A stretch of 57,683 bases of DNA. It comes from Candidatus Sulfotelmatobacter sp. (GTDB lineage Bacteria > Acidobacteriota > Terriglobia > Terriglobales > Acidobacteriaceae). The stretch is taken from positions 1-57,683 of the forward strand of contig JAOAPI010000055.1 of NCBI GenBank assembly GCA_025462865.1. Direction: 5' to 3'. Shown piece after piece: positions 45,084-54,588 of the stretch. Numbering within the stretch: position 1 is the stretch's first letter; each line of letters opens with the position of its first letter. A program made the position numbers and the translations under genes. Under the pieces are notes generated by a model. It had not been told where the DNA came from. It saw only the letters and a list, made by a program, of their open reading frames with translations, and did not search any database.

Positions 45084-46006
45084 TATTTCGGCTCCTTCCT
45101 ATCTTTGGGCTGTTTGATCCGAATCAGGCTCCAGGGACGCTGTTTCACCGAGTCAGTCAACTGATCGAGATTTTCGGTTGCCGTCCGGAGGTTTTCGATC
45201 GTGTCATCAATCTTGTAATCATTCGCCCTCACCAGCACGTGCATGTCAGCCAGCAATTGCCTGGCTTCGAGCAAAGTGTTCTGTAGTTCAGCTAGATCTT
45301 TGCGGACGGGCTCGCGCACATCGCTGACAGTGCCATTCACGTTTTGAATGGTCTCATCGGCGTGCTGGCTCAGCACATTCAACTGATCGGTAAGATGATC
45401 GATCTTGGGCCGTTCAGTCGCCAGCATTTCGTTGACGTTATCCAAGACGGCTCGAATCCTCTGCTGATTAGGTTTCCCGGTCACGGTATTCAGGTTGGCA
45501 AGCAGGCTGCGCGCATCTCCGCTAATCCCCTCCAGTTCACCGCGCGCCTGCGTGATCAAACCGTTCGCGTTGTCCGCCACAACGGCCATCTTGCCGGCAA
45601 TCTCATCCAGGCTGGCGGCTTCCTGTGATGAAATGATTGAGCCCGGTGAGAGACGTTTGGCGTCGTTTCCGCCCGTCGTAATCGACAGCGCGGCTCCACT
45701 CATGACGCTGACTAGCCCCAACTTGGCTACAGACTTTTCGTTGACCGGGGTGTTTTGTTTCACATCAAGCAGAATTTCAATCTTGCTGGGGTCCGACGGG
45801 GCAGGCCGTACCGCCGTTACCTTCCCCACGTTGATGCCGCCAAACAGCACTGACGCTCCCGGCTCCAGCCCACCGGCGTAGCGAAGATAGGTGCGGTATG
45901 GAACGGTGTGTCCGCTAAACTGCGAATTGATGAGGTAGATGAGCGTGAATGCCAGGATCGAGAAGCATCCAAGGACAAAGGCTCCAACCTTTGCTTGTGT
46001 GGTCAC
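45083..46006 (-). CDS. mlaD: MlaD-like MCE-domain lipid-binding protein
   Basis: 307 aa. One N-terminal span (VGAFVLGCFSILAFTLIYL), then the MCE domain (YRTYLRYAGGLEPGASVLFG GINVGKV..., residues ~35-115), and a long helical C-terminal part (residues ~140-290) with heptad-like spacing that could form a periplasmic tube or coiled coil. It binds and passes phospholipids between membranes. It overlaps mlaF by 4 bases (ATGA) upstream. Confidence 0.92.
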   Translation of the reverse strand: MTTQAKVGAFVLGCFSILAFTLIYLINSQFSGHTVPYRTYLRYAGGLEPGASVLFGGINVGKVTAVRPAPSDPSKIEILLDVKQNTPVNEKSVAKLGLVSVMSGAALSITTGGNDAKRLSPGSIISSQEAASLDEIAGKMAVVADNANGLITQARGELEGISGDARSLLANLNTVTGKPNQQRIRAVLDNVNEMLATERPKIDHLTDQLNVLSQHADETIQNVNGTVSDVREPVRKDLAELQNTLLEARQLLADMHVLVRANDYKIDDTIENLRTATENLDQLTDSVKQRPWSLIRIKQPKDRKEPK

Positions 46007-46806
46007 GGGTATGTCTCCTGAGACTTCATATACTTTTCGAAGTACGCGGCCACAGCCGGCGTTTTCGCTATGCTTTCGGGAATGCGATCGAGAAACTGGC
46101 GCACGCGAGGATTTTCGCTTGCCCTAAGCTCATCTTTCGTGCCGACCGAACTGAATGAGCCCTGATACAACATGGCGATGCGGTCGGCGATGCGGAATGC
46201 GCTCGGCAGTTCGTGAGTAACGACAATGACTGTCATTTGTAAAGCTTCCTTAAGGAGCAAAATCAATTCATCGAGTTCTGCGGCGACGATAGGATCAAGT
46301 CCGGCCGATGGCTCATCGAGCACGAGGATTTCGGGGCCGAGCGCGAGCGCGCGTGCCACGGCCGCGCGCTTCTTCATTCCACCCGAGAGTTCCCGGGGAA
46401 GTAACTTGCCGAACTCCGCGAGGCCGACTGCGGCTAGTTTCATCCACACCACAAGGTCAATGATTGAGGGTGCAAGCCGTGTGTGTTCACGCAACGGCAA
46501 GGCAACGTTGTCTTCCACGGTCCGCGAATTGAACAAGGCCGCGCTTTGGAAGGCGACACCGATTGAGCGGTGGATCTTCTTCAACTCCGACTGTGAGCAG
46601 CGCGTGATATCCCTTCCCTTGACATGGACGCTGCCCGACTTAGGGCGCTCCAGCCCGATAATCTGGCGCAACAGGGTACTTTTTCCGGAACCGCTCCCAC
46701 CCAACAACACCATCGTTTCTCCGTGCTCAATGTCGAGATTCAGGCCATTCAGTACACGGCGGCCCTCGTATTCGACGACCAGATCGCGAATAGAAATGAT
46801 CGGCAT
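46003..46806 (-). CDS. mlaF: MlaF-like ABC ATPase
   Basis: 267 aa. Walker A GGSGSGKST, signature LSGGMKKRAAVAR, Walker B ILVLDEPSAGLDP, switch His in VVTHELPSAF. MlaF-type ATPases power phospholipid transport with MlaE. It overlaps the mlaE stop by one base and mlaD by four, so the five Mla genes form one transcription unit. Confidence 0.94.
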   Translation of the reverse strand: MPIISIRDLVVEYEGRRVLNGLNLDIEHGETMVLLGGSGSGKSTLLRQIIGLERPKSGSVHVKGRDITRCSQSELKKIHRSIGVAFQSAALFNSRTVEDNVALPLREHTRLAPSIIDLVVWMKLAAVGLAEFGKLLPRELSGGMKKRAAVARALALGPEILVLDEPSAGLDPIVAAELDELILLLKEALQMTVIVVTHELPSAFRIADRIAMLYQGSFSSVGTKDELRASENPRVRQFLDRIPESIAKTPAVAAYFEKYMKSQETYP

Positions 46807-47612
46807 CAGGGTTTCACCGTGAAATAAAAGATGGCGGTGAAGACCGCATCTGCCACGATGACGAGGAATGTTGACTTCACCACCGCACTGGTGGTGGAGC
46901 GACCGACCGAATCAGGGCCTCCGCGGACACGAAACCCTTCCAGGCACCCAACGTGAGCAATGATGGTTGCGAACACCACACTCTTGATCAATCCGGTGAT
47001 CACATCGCGCAAGTTGATGGAATTGAACACATAGTGGACGTACAGCAGTGGAGCTAGGCGAGTGCTCAAGAACATGAACAAACCGCCGGCCAAAATGCCG
47101 AAGAAATTCGAGACGATGCTGAGGCAAGGGACCGAAATCAACGCTGCCAGATACTTGGGTGCGAGCACAAACTCCACCGGCTCCAGCGCCATAACGCGAA
47201 GTGAATCGAGTTCCTCGGTGACTTTCATGGTCCCGATTTCAGCCGCGAATGCCGAGCCGGATCGTCCGCTCACGGCAATCGCTGTGAGGAGTGGGCCGAG
47301 TTCGCGCGTGAAGCCGACAGCGACCAAGTCAATGACGTATTGCATAGCTCCAAAGCGGCGCAGCTCAGACGCTCCTTGCATCGCGAGAATGAATCCCGTG
47401 CAGATCGCCATCAACGAGACCATGGGCATTGCATCGACGCCGATTTCCAACATCTGTTTCACGGTAGCCTGCCATCGGTAACGATTTCCTACAAAGGGTA
47501 GGGCTCGTCGCATCGCCCGCAATGTGGTCCAGAGCTGAATATTCAGACTTCCGACGTAATCAAGGTGTTCGATTGTTCTTTCACCGATATTTTCGAGAAC
47601 ATTGACCATCAA
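46806..47612 (-). CDS. mlaE: MlaE-like permease
   Basis: 268 aa. Five to six spans; FAAEIGTMKVTEELDSLRVMALEPVEFVLAPKY holds the EIGTM...EELDAL-type coupling helix of the MlaE/YrbE family (quoted in pieces: FAAEIGTMKVTEELD, SLRVMALEPVEFVL). It forms the inner-membrane channel of the lipid transporter. Its ATG overlaps the STAS gene stop. Confidence 0.93.
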   Translation of the reverse strand: MMVNVLENIGERTIEHLDYVGSLNIQLWTTLRAMRRALPFVGNRYRWQATVKQMLEIGVDAMPMVSLMAICTGFILAMQGASELRRFGAMQYVIDLVAVGFTRELGPLLTAIAVSGRSGSAFAAEIGTMKVTEELDSLRVMALEPVEFVLAPKYLAALISVPCLSIVSNFFGILAGGLFMFLSTRLAPLLYVHYVFNSINLRDVITGLIKSVVFATIIAHVGCLEGFRVRGGPDSVGRSTTSAVVKSTFLVIVADAVFTAIFYFTVKP

Positions 47613-48082
47613 GAGACCTTACCTTTGCAAGCGCTGGCTTCGAACAGGTCCAGCACTCCCGTGACCTCGAATAGCCGGAGCACTGAACCACTGAGTCCCT
47701 CCAAGCAAAATATCGTCTGGTGGTGGCGGGCGATTCTAAGAGCTTCGATTAAGGTCGCGATCCCCGAGGTATCAATGTAGGGAACACCTGTTAAATCCAC
47801 GGTGATCGCGCGAGGCAATGATTCCTTGGACAGGATGGCCGATAGGCAATCGCGAAGGTCGGGCGACGAATCTACATTGATTCGGCCGCTCGGGCGGACG
47901 ATGGCGTCGGTTCCCACTTGATCTACTGAGATCTCGAGGTTACTGCCTGAAGTATCTGTTATTCGCATCACTTTCTTTAACCCGTTTCCCATTTGACCGA
48001 ACCATCCTGAGTCATCCCCGAGCCGTTCAGCACTGCTGCTTGCATGCAGCCTGCCACAACAACACTTAGTGAAGGGGCGCAT
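47609..48082 (-). CDS. mlaB: STAS-domain protein (MlaB-like)
   Basis: 157 aa from the ATG at 48082, which has AAGGAG in front; later Met codons at residues 31 and 39 are possible. STAS features are VRPSGRINVDSSPDLRD and the phosphorylatable-type loop VDLTGVPYIDTSGIATLIEAL. MlaB stabilises the MlaFE complex. It is the first gene of the operon; an N-terminal extension with four Cys is unusual for MlaB. Confidence 0.85.
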   Translation of the reverse strand: MRPFTKCCCGRLHASSSAERLGDDSGWFGQMGNGLKKVMRITDTSGSNLEISVDQVGTDAIVRPSGRINVDSSPDLRDCLSAILSKESLPRAITVDLTGVPYIDTSGIATLIEALRIARHHQTIFCLEGLSGSVLRLFEVTGVLDLFEASACKGKVS

Positions 48083-48145
48083 CTATCTCCTTCTGCCAGC
48101 TAGGAATTGAAGAGGGTTGAAACACCCGAGTGAATCGCCGGGCCG

Positions 48146-48388
48146 TTGGTGGCTCCTAAGGAACCCGCACTGTCTGATTGCTGTTGGCAAGACAAGTGTT
48201 TTGCATTGAACGTGGAGACCATCACTGACGTCAAGCAGTCTGGTTTGCAGGCAGATGGTGGCGCTGATGTCACTATCTATGACGTTTCTGTCAAGTCGAG
48301 TGACACAGGTTGGGGGTGCTCGACGCGCGAATACACAGCTAAAGCCCGGACCCAGATTGCAGACACGGTCCGCGCCGCGGCAGGGTAA
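48146..48388 (+). other. Possible remnant of a gene related to the 49646 gene
   Basis: 80-codon frame. ETITDVKQSGLQ and TIYDVSVKSSDTGW resemble TITGVKVH...SYDVSVKVGDTIY of the protein at 49646-50020, then similarity stops. No signal peptide and no clear ribosome site. It may be a decayed duplicate; it may also be chance. Confidence 0.3.
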
Positions 48389-48450
48389 TTGCTAAGGCAG
48401 TTGAAGGCTTACGCGCTGTCCTCGATAGCCACTCCCCAATTGGAGGAAAA

Positions 48451-49038
48451 ATGAATCGGTTCTTTGTTCTACCCATGCCAAGGCATCCTTGCCGCCAGGA
48501 GCTTCGCGTGATTTCGAGGTTCTTAGCCGTGTTGATTTGTTTTGGCCTGGCTGCGCCAGCGCAGCAAACTACGCAGCGCGGGAACACGAGCGCATCATTC
48601 AGCACTCGGGCCACTCAGCTACTGGGATTCACGAATACGAAAAGTAACGGCACCGGGACATTGTCCGTGAAGGGCGATTCGCTGCAATTCCAACAAAAAG
48701 GGAAGCCTAACTCACAAGTGAAGCTCGCATCAGTTCGGGATGTTTTTCTGGGTGCGGAGAGCAAGCAGGTCGGAGGCTTGCCAATGACATTAGGCAAGAC
48801 GGCGGTTCCATTCGGTGGTGGCCGAGTCGTTAGTCTCTTCGCCCACGAGAAGTACGACACCCTGAGTCTTGAATATGTTGACGATGATGGAGGAATTCAC
48901 GGTGCGATCTTCCAACTAAAGAAGGGACAAGCTGAGCTTGTAAGGAATGAACTAGTAGCTCAGGGCGTAACTATCAATCCCCGCCAAGATCAGTCGACGA
49001 AAGAAAACGCAGCGGAGGCCACGCATGAAAACAAGTAA
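48451..49038 (+). CDS. Secreted protein of unknown function
   Basis: 195 aa; GGAGG sits 5 bases before the ATG. The N-terminal 38 residues are a signal peptide with a basic front (RHPCRQELRVISRFLAVLIC) ending PAQQ. The body has beta-rich repeats (GTGTLSVKGDSLQFQQKGKP, SLFAHEKYDTLSLEYVDDDG). First of four small secreted genes in a row on the plus strand (48451-50923); it overlaps the next by 14 bases. Confidence 0.7.
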   Translation: MNRFFVLPMPRHPCRQELRVISRFLAVLICFGLAAPAQQTTQRGNTSASFSTRATQLLGFTNTKSNGTGTLSVKGDSLQFQQKGKPNSQVKLASVRDVFLGAESKQVGGLPMTLGKTAVPFGGGRVVSLFAHEKYDTLSLEYVDDDGGIHGAIFQLKKGQAELVRNELVAQGVTINPRQDQSTKENAAEATHENK

Positions 49039-49603
49039 ATGCAATTTATCCACCGCTTCTGGGGTCGCCTTGGTGGCGATCATCCTTGCACGTCCTGGAC
49101 AGCTGCCCAGCCAAACTTCGGCTGCGAAATCCTCTGGTGGCAATGGGACTTCGCCCACGGATTGGAGCGTTCAAGTCAACCAGGTCGACTCCCGCAACCT
49201 GGACCTCGCCTATTCGTTCCAAATCGCGATTTACGAGAATCTCGTAGAGGAATTGAATAAGACAAAGCAGTTCAAGCAGGTGTTCCGCGATGGCGACCGC
49301 AAGGCGAGTGAAGTTCCAAACTTGCTGGTGCTCAAAACCGCCATAGAGAAGTACACGCAGGGCAGCGAAACGCGGCGAGCGGTGACCACCGTGAGCGGCG
49401 CCACGAAGCTAGCCGTTCGAAGTCAACTTCTCACACGCGAGGGAAAGGTTGTTCTTGAGCGCACGGTAAATGGCGACGTTCGCTTCTTCGGCAGCAACTT
49501 GCGGGCTACTCACAATCTGGCCCGCAACATAGCGAAAACGATCAAGCAATCATTCTGGTCAGGTTCCGGGCACCCAACTGCGATACTCACTGGCCAACTC
49601 TGA
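49025..49603 (+). CDS. Secreted DUF4410-like protein
   Basis: 192 aa, signal peptide (ending about LPSQTS). LVEELNKTKQFKQVFRDGD and LVLKTAIEKYTQGSETRRA resemble the DUF4410/lipoprotein-like periplasmic family that reports on stress or binds ligand; assignment is tentative. It overlaps the preceding gene by 14 bases and shares its strand, implying co-translation. Confidence 0.65.
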   Translation: MKTSKCNLSTASGVALVAIILARPGQLPSQTSAAKSSGGNGTSPTDWSVQVNQVDSRNLDLAYSFQIAIYENLVEELNKTKQFKQVFRDGDRKASEVPNLLVLKTAIEKYTQGSETRRAVTTVSGATKLAVRSQLLTREGKVVLERTVNGDVRFFGSNLRATHNLARNIAKTIKQSFWSGSGHPTAILTGQL

Positions 49604-49645
49604 GTCGGGAGTAAAACTTAGGTCGCCCGACGGGAGGAGCAAATT

Positions 49646-50020
49646 ATGCGGAGGCTAGTGGGCCTGTTTCTTATTTTTTTGACGACGTGTCCGGCCTTTG
49701 GCCAGTCCACCTCGAAGTATCAAGTGGGCACGATCACTGGGGTTAAGGTTCATCGGGCTGCCGGAAGTGCCGCCTCTGACGCCGCGAGCTATGACGTTTC
49801 CGTCAAAGTAGGCGACACAATTTACGTGGTGTTGTATACCCCGGCGCTGGGCGAGGAGACCGTGAAATATGCTGCCGGGCGTGACCTGCTCGTGCTCGTG
49901 GGGAAAAACACAATTACCTACAACGACATATTGGGTCGATCATTTGCGGTTCCGATAGAAAGCCAAAGACCTGCTGCGAAGCCTAAACAGTCGAAGCCAT
50001 TCTCCACGCCGACAGAGTGA
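49646..50020 (+). CDS. Small secreted protein of unknown function
   Basis: 124 aa, GGGAGGAG 6 bases before the ATG; signal peptide residues 1-18 (LIFLTTCPAFGQ). The mature protein is a single beta-rich unit (YQVGTITGVKVHRAAG, YDVSVKVGDTIYVVLYTP, DLLVLVGKNTITYNDILG). Possible remnant of a second copy at 48146. Function unknown. Confidence 0.65.
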   Translation: MRRLVGLFLIFLTTCPAFGQSTSKYQVGTITGVKVHRAAGSAASDAASYDVSVKVGDTIYVVLYTPALGEETVKYAAGRDLLVLVGKNTITYNDILGRSFAVPIESQRPAAKPKQSKPFSTPTE

Positions 50021-50092
50021 TCGTTGAGGTCTTGTTAAGAATTGCTGGCCGATCCGTACAGGGCACGGGAGAAGTGAATCGGAGAAAAAGTC

Positions 50093-50923
50093 ATGAGTCC
50101 AAAGGATAGAGAAACGTCACACACTAGACTCGCGCTCTCGTTCGTAGTAGCCGCGATGGTTGCGATAGCCATGCTCACAGCGGGGGCGCACGCTCAGGCT
50201 GCTGAGGAGGAGCTACCGCAGCTGTCAGCTGTGATTGAGTCGTTGAGCCCTGGGGTAACTGAAGGCCAGCTATTAGCAGAACTTGCCGCTCATAACGCGC
50301 AACGCAGGTCTGCCCTGCGCGGCTATAGTGTCTTCAGGACTTATCAGGTCGTTGATCTCAAAGGCAAGGTGCACGCCGAGGAAGTCGGACGCATGGAGTT
50401 TCTCGCGCCAGACAAAAAGACATTCACGGTTGATACCGAGTCCGGGTCTGGTCTGGTCCGGCATATGGCGCTGAATCCGCTTATTAATAGCGAGATCGAA
50501 GCCGCCGCGGGCAAAGAGCACCGTGACAGCGCCATTTCCACAGACAACTATTCCTTGAATCTTTTGGGCGAACAGCAGCTAGGTCCGTACCGCTGTTTCG
50601 TCGCCGAAGCTGTACCCAAGCGGAAAGACAAGTATTTGTTTGAAGGTAAAGTCTGGATTGATGTGAACGACTACTCCGTCGTGCGCATCGAAGGACATCC
50701 TGCGAAGAAACTCTCCTTCTGGATACAGCACGCAGACTTCGTAAGGCAGTATCAGAGAATTGATGGCTTCTGGCTCCCGAAAAAGGACCAGACGCTTGTG
50801 CAGGTACGGCTGTACGGAAAGAAAATTCTGAAGATCGAACACTGGAACTATCTCGTGAACGAAGGCCAGAACACAAATGCCCGGACCGCGGTCCGGGAAA
50901 TTGTGGTCACTCAGACGAACTAG
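50093..50923 (+). CDS. Periplasmic outer membrane lipoprotein-sorting-like protein
   Basis: 276 aa; signal peptide ends AGAHAQAAEE. The beta-rich body (RRSALRGYSVFRTYQVVDLK, YLFEGKVWIDVNDYSVVRIE, IDGFWLPKKDQTLVQVRLYG) has the incomplete-barrel pattern of LolA/RseB-like proteins that hold lipids or hydrophobic tails. Next to Mla genes it may take part in envelope lipid handling (inference). Tandem secreted genes precede it. Confidence 0.6.
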   Translation: MSPKDRETSHTRLALSFVVAAMVAIAMLTAGAHAQAAEEELPQLSAVIESLSPGVTEGQLLAELAAHNAQRRSALRGYSVFRTYQVVDLKGKVHAEEVGRMEFLAPDKKTFTVDTESGSGLVRHMALNPLINSEIEAAAGKEHRDSAISTDNYSLNLLGEQQLGPYRCFVAEAVPKRKDKYLFEGKVWIDVNDYSVVRIEGHPAKKLSFWIQHADFVRQYQRIDGFWLPKKDQTLVQVRLYGKKILKIEHWNYLVNEGQNTNARTAVREIVVTQTN

Positions 50924-51338
50924 TTGGCGCAAACCAAGCCTGATGAAAGTGCCGGAAGAAACGAAAGTGTCGGAAGAAATGAGCAACTGGGTTCTGCGCT
51001 TGGCAACAAACGTTTGAATTGCTCGAACAGAAGACTCGGCGCTTCGCTTATTTGATCTGCAAACATTCCAAGTAGCACCGTCAAATAACTCTTCGCCAGT
51101 CATCCCGCTTGCCTGAGCTTCCAGTCCCTACATTACGGCAGCGCACATTTCCCCTCGCAGAAATATGACAAGCCTTTGACGCGTCAATTCCATCTCGCTC
51201 AAATGACACCTTGCGCTCCGTTGCGAGTTTGGGCTCGAAGATTCCACATCTAGTCTCCTCAATGTGTTGGAACAATTCCCATCCCATGCCAGATGTTTGG
51301 GTGCCGTATTGCATTACATGTGACAGGGAGGAATAGGG
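50924..51338. other. 415-base region without a convincing gene
   Basis: Low coding character on both strands. A GGGAGG ribosome site for the receptor begins at about 51327. The nearby GCATTACATGTGACA resembles TGACA elements near 43163-43190, but the similarity is short. Otherwise nothing distinct. Confidence 0.5.
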
Positions 51339-53789
51339 ATGCGAAAGTCGACCGCTTACGTTGCATCGATCCTGCTGTTTGTGTTTCCTGCCTTCGCTCA
51401 AAGCGGTTCGACCGAATCTGGATCAATCAGAGGTGACGTATTCACGAAGGGTACCAACGGTGAACCTGCCGTTTTGCCCGGCGTTCGCATCGTCCTTCAC
51501 GGCCCTATAACCAAAGAGACCGAGTCGGACGCACAGGGAGCATTCGCTATCGATAGCCTTCCCCCCGGCACATACGAGATCGAAGCGAATGCTCCTGGGT
51601 TGAGTGGCCGACTTGCGGTGGAAGTGACCCCAGGCACGTCCTCGACTATTCCTCTCGAAATGAACGTGACAATGGTTAGCAATACCGTAAATGTGACCGC
51701 GACCGAGGCTTTCGTAGCTGACGAGTCTGCTCAGCACAACACCATCAGTCAATCAGTCGTGGAAGAAGCACCGAATCGAGACGAGAAGATCGACAGCCTG
51801 CTTCCACTCGTCCCGGGAGTGGTCCGGGGGCCCGACGGACGTATCAACATGAAAGGCGCTCAGTCGACACAGGCCGGCTGGCTGGTGAATTCGGCAAACG
51901 TCACTGATCCGGCAACTGGCGGCCAAGCCATCAGCTTGCCGATTGATGTGGTCTCATCCGTTCAGGTGATTTCCAACGCTTATGACCCCGAATATGGAAA
52001 ATTCACCGGAGCAGTTTCTAGCGTAGAAACCCGTACCAGCAACTTCGACAAATTTCACTTCTCCATACAAAATCTTGCTCCGCGGGCCAGAGATCGCGAC
52101 GGGAGCATTGTTGGCATTGGAGGTTTCACTCCGCGCACCACCATCACGGGGCCGCTGATAAGAGAAAGGCTCGCATTCACCCAGTCTCTGGAATACCGGT
52201 TTGTCCGAACGCCGGTCGAAAGTCTACCGCCCCTGCAACGCGACACGACACTTGAGAGCTTTGATTCCTTCAGCCAATTCGATTTGAAGATTAGCGACCG
52301 ACAGACCGCGACTCTGTCTGTTGCTGTCTTTCCACAAAAGTTTGACTTCCTTGGGCTCAATACGTTCAACCCACAGCCATCGACTACAAACTTACATCAG
52401 CGTGGAGATCAGATTTCTGCGCAACACAGCTACGTTGCGGAGTCGGGCGCATTGCTTTCCTCGCGGGTCGCCTATGAAGAGTTTGACGCAGACACATTTC
52501 CCAACAGTCAAGCTCCGTATCAGATTGCGGTTGAAACCACAGAAGGTGGCTTCTTCAGTCGGCAAAATCGAGATACGCGTCGAGTCGAATGGCAGGAGAT
52601 CTACCATTTCAGTCCAAAGCATTTTCTGGGCGACCACGAAATGAAGGTCGGCTTCGATTTTTCTCATAGTTCCTACGACGGGCGTCAGCAGTTCCTCCCG
52701 GTGTCGATCGTCGGTACGGCAGGGTCGACACTCGAACAAATCAACTTTGGCACGCCAACTATCTTTTCTATCCAACAAAACGAGGTTGCCTGGTTTGCTG
52801 GAGATCAATGGAAGGTTGGGCCGCGTCTGACCTTGGACTTCGGCCTGCGCTTCGATAGAGACTCCGTTACCAATTCGACGCACAGCGCCCCGCGTGCGAG
52901 TTTGACGTTCGCCTTAACAGGTGACCGCAGAACTCTGCTAAAGGCTGGAGCGGGATTGTTTTACGACCGGGTGCCGCTGAATGCCCCAGCCTTCCCCAAC
53001 TTTCCCGATCGCACAATTCTAACTTTCGACGCGGCGGGCGATTCGATTTCCTCGGTCCCATACTCCAACGTGATTAGCCGCGGATTGAAGAATCCCCGAA
53101 GCGAAACGTGGAATGTTGAAGTTGACCGCCAAGTGTTGCAGAACCTGCTGGTCCAGCTGGCCTATCAACAGCGAAATACCGTTAATGACTTGGTCGTAGG
53201 TCCTGAAACAACGCCGGAGGCCAGCCTGTTGTCGTTGGCCAGTCGTGGACGAGATTTCTATCGCGAGTTTCAAGTTACTGGCCGCTACCAGATACACCGA
53301 CAAACATTGAATGCATCCTACGTGCGGTCGAAGGCCACCGGTGACCTCAACGACTTCAACCAGTTCTTCGGAAACGATCCCCAGCCCGTGATCCAGCCGA
53401 ACTCTCGCGGACCGCTGGCCTTCGATGCGCCCAACCGTTTCCTGGCATGGGCAGAGCTCAACGGCCCATGGAAGCTGATGCTCATGCCAGTCCTGGATAT
53501 TCACACCGGATTTCCGTATTCCGTCGTTAACGAAAGGCGTGACTTCGTCGGTCCGCGAAACGATAAGCGATTCCCACAGTTTGATTCGTTCGACCTTCAG
53601 GTGCTTAGGACCTTCGGGCTGCCCTTTCACGGCAAGGAACACAAGGTGAAGTTGGGATTTGGAGTGTTCAACCTGTTCAATCACGCCAACTATCGCGATG
53701 TGCAGAATGATTTGGACAGCGACCGATTCGGGCAGTTTTTTAACAGTGCCGTTCGCACTTTTCGGGGGAAGTTAGTTTTCGGATTTTAG
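51339..53789 (+). CDS. Oar-like TonB-dependent receptor with regulatory-like N-terminal domain
   Basis: 816 aa, signal peptide ending PAFAQS, strong GGGAGG site. Residues ~25-110 are a carboxypeptidase-regulatory-like domain (GVRIVLHGPITKETESDAQG, LPPGTYEIEANAPGLSGRL). A plug follows (EAPNRDEKIDSLLPLVPGVV, VVSSVQVISNAYDPEYGKFT) and a barrel ending FRGKLVFGF with a terminal Phe. Two-thirds the length of the receptor at 9104, and a different sequence. The gene is followed 40 bases on by the cytidylyltransferase, so export of an inositol/CDP-linked product is not obviously related. Confidence 0.9.
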   Translation: MRKSTAYVASILLFVFPAFAQSGSTESGSIRGDVFTKGTNGEPAVLPGVRIVLHGPITKETESDAQGAFAIDSLPPGTYEIEANAPGLSGRLAVEVTPGTSSTIPLEMNVTMVSNTVNVTATEAFVADESAQHNTISQSVVEEAPNRDEKIDSLLPLVPGVVRGPDGRINMKGAQSTQAGWLVNSANVTDPATGGQAISLPIDVVSSVQVISNAYDPEYGKFTGAVSSVETRTSNFDKFHFSIQNLAPRARDRDGSIVGIGGFTPRTTITGPLIRERLAFTQSLEYRFVRTPVESLPPLQRDTTLESFDSFSQFDLKISDRQTATLSVAVFPQKFDFLGLNTFNPQPSTTNLHQRGDQISAQHSYVAESGALLSSRVAYEEFDADTFPNSQAPYQIAVETTEGGFFSRQNRDTRRVEWQEIYHFSPKHFLGDHEMKVGFDFSHSSYDGRQQFLPVSIVGTAGSTLEQINFGTPTIFSIQQNEVAWFAGDQWKVGPRLTLDFGLRFDRDSVTNSTHSAPRASLTFALTGDRRTLLKAGAGLFYDRVPLNAPAFPNFPDRTILTFDAAGDSISSVPYSNVISRGLKNPRSETWNVEVDRQVLQNLLVQLAYQQRNTVNDLVVGPETTPEASLLSLASRGRDFYREFQVTGRYQIHRQTLNASYVRSKATGDLNDFNQFFGNDPQPVIQPNSRGPLAFDAPNRFLAWAELNGPWKLMLMPVLDIHTGFPYSVVNERRDFVGPRNDKRFPQFDSFDLQVLRTFGLPFHGKEHKVKLGFGVFNLFNHANYRDVQNDLDSDRFGQFFNSAVRTFRGKLVFGF

Positions 53790-53829
53790 TAGTTCACGCA
53801 GGTCGTTCGGGGTCGATTGAAGGTGTCCT

Positions 53830-54588
53830 ATGAAAAAAGTAAATCAGTGTCTCATTCTCGCTGCCGGTAACGGGACGCGAATCAGGACGATTGCCGGCGG
53901 TCTTCCCAAACCTTTAGTTGACTTTCGTGGCAAACCCATCATCGAGCACATCGTTCAACGTGCACACCGGGCCGGTATCGAGAGCTTTGTGATTGTCGTG
54001 GGATATCGCTCGGACTTGATCCGCAACTGGTTTGAAGGCCGGTCGCTCGGTGTGTCTGTGACCTGTGTGGAGAATCCGGATTACCACAAAGCGAACGGCG
54101 TCTCCGCTCTAAAAGCCAGAAGCGCAATCCACGAGAATTTCTTACTGCTCATGGCGGATCATCTCTTTGAGCCGGAAACGGCTGAGACACTCATACAGCA
54201 ACCGCTCGGGTCCGACGAAGTAATTCTCGCAGTCGATCCCAACATCGATCGCATTTTTGACCTGGACGATGCCACCAAGGTCCTCAGGAACGGCGACCGG
54301 ATTCTGGATATTGGCAAGAAGATCGCTGACTACGACGCTCTAGATACTGGAATGTTCCTTTGTAGTCCAGCTCTGTTTGACCGGCTCGAGCTCGCAACCA
54401 AAGAAGGGAACTGCTCTCTTTCCGACGGCATGCGGCAACTGATTGCGGAAGGGCGCTTGCGCGCTCTTGAGATCGGCGAGGGACGATGGCAGGACCTGGA
54501 CACACCGGAGGCATTAGCGCACGCCGAAACCTTCTTTGATCCGTATCTCCATCACGAACCGACTCACGAGAGCGTGGCCAGTGTCTAG
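53830..54588 (+). CDS. Nucleotidyltransferase of the CTP:inositol-1-phosphate/phosphocholine type
   Basis: 252 aa. LILAAGNGTRI...LPKPLVDFRGKPIIEH is the sugar-nucleotidyltransferase signature; LLLMADHLFEPET and the product-loop Asp in VDPNIDRIFDLDDATKV fit CTP users such as inositol-1-phosphate cytidylyltransferase. It would make an activated CDP head group. It overlaps the next gene, whose C-terminal domain is a CDP-alcohol phosphatidyltransferase, so the two probably act in sequence. Confidence 0.82.
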   Translation: MKKVNQCLILAAGNGTRIRTIAGGLPKPLVDFRGKPIIEHIVQRAHRAGIESFVIVVGYRSDLIRNWFEGRSLGVSVTCVENPDYHKANGVSALKARSAIHENFLLLMADHLFEPETAETLIQQPLGSDEVILAVDPNIDRIFDLDDATKVLRNGDRILDIGKKIADYDALDTGMFLCSPALFDRLELATKEGNCSLSDGMRQLIAEGRLRALEIGEGRWQDLDTPEALAHAETFFDPYLHHEPTHESVASV

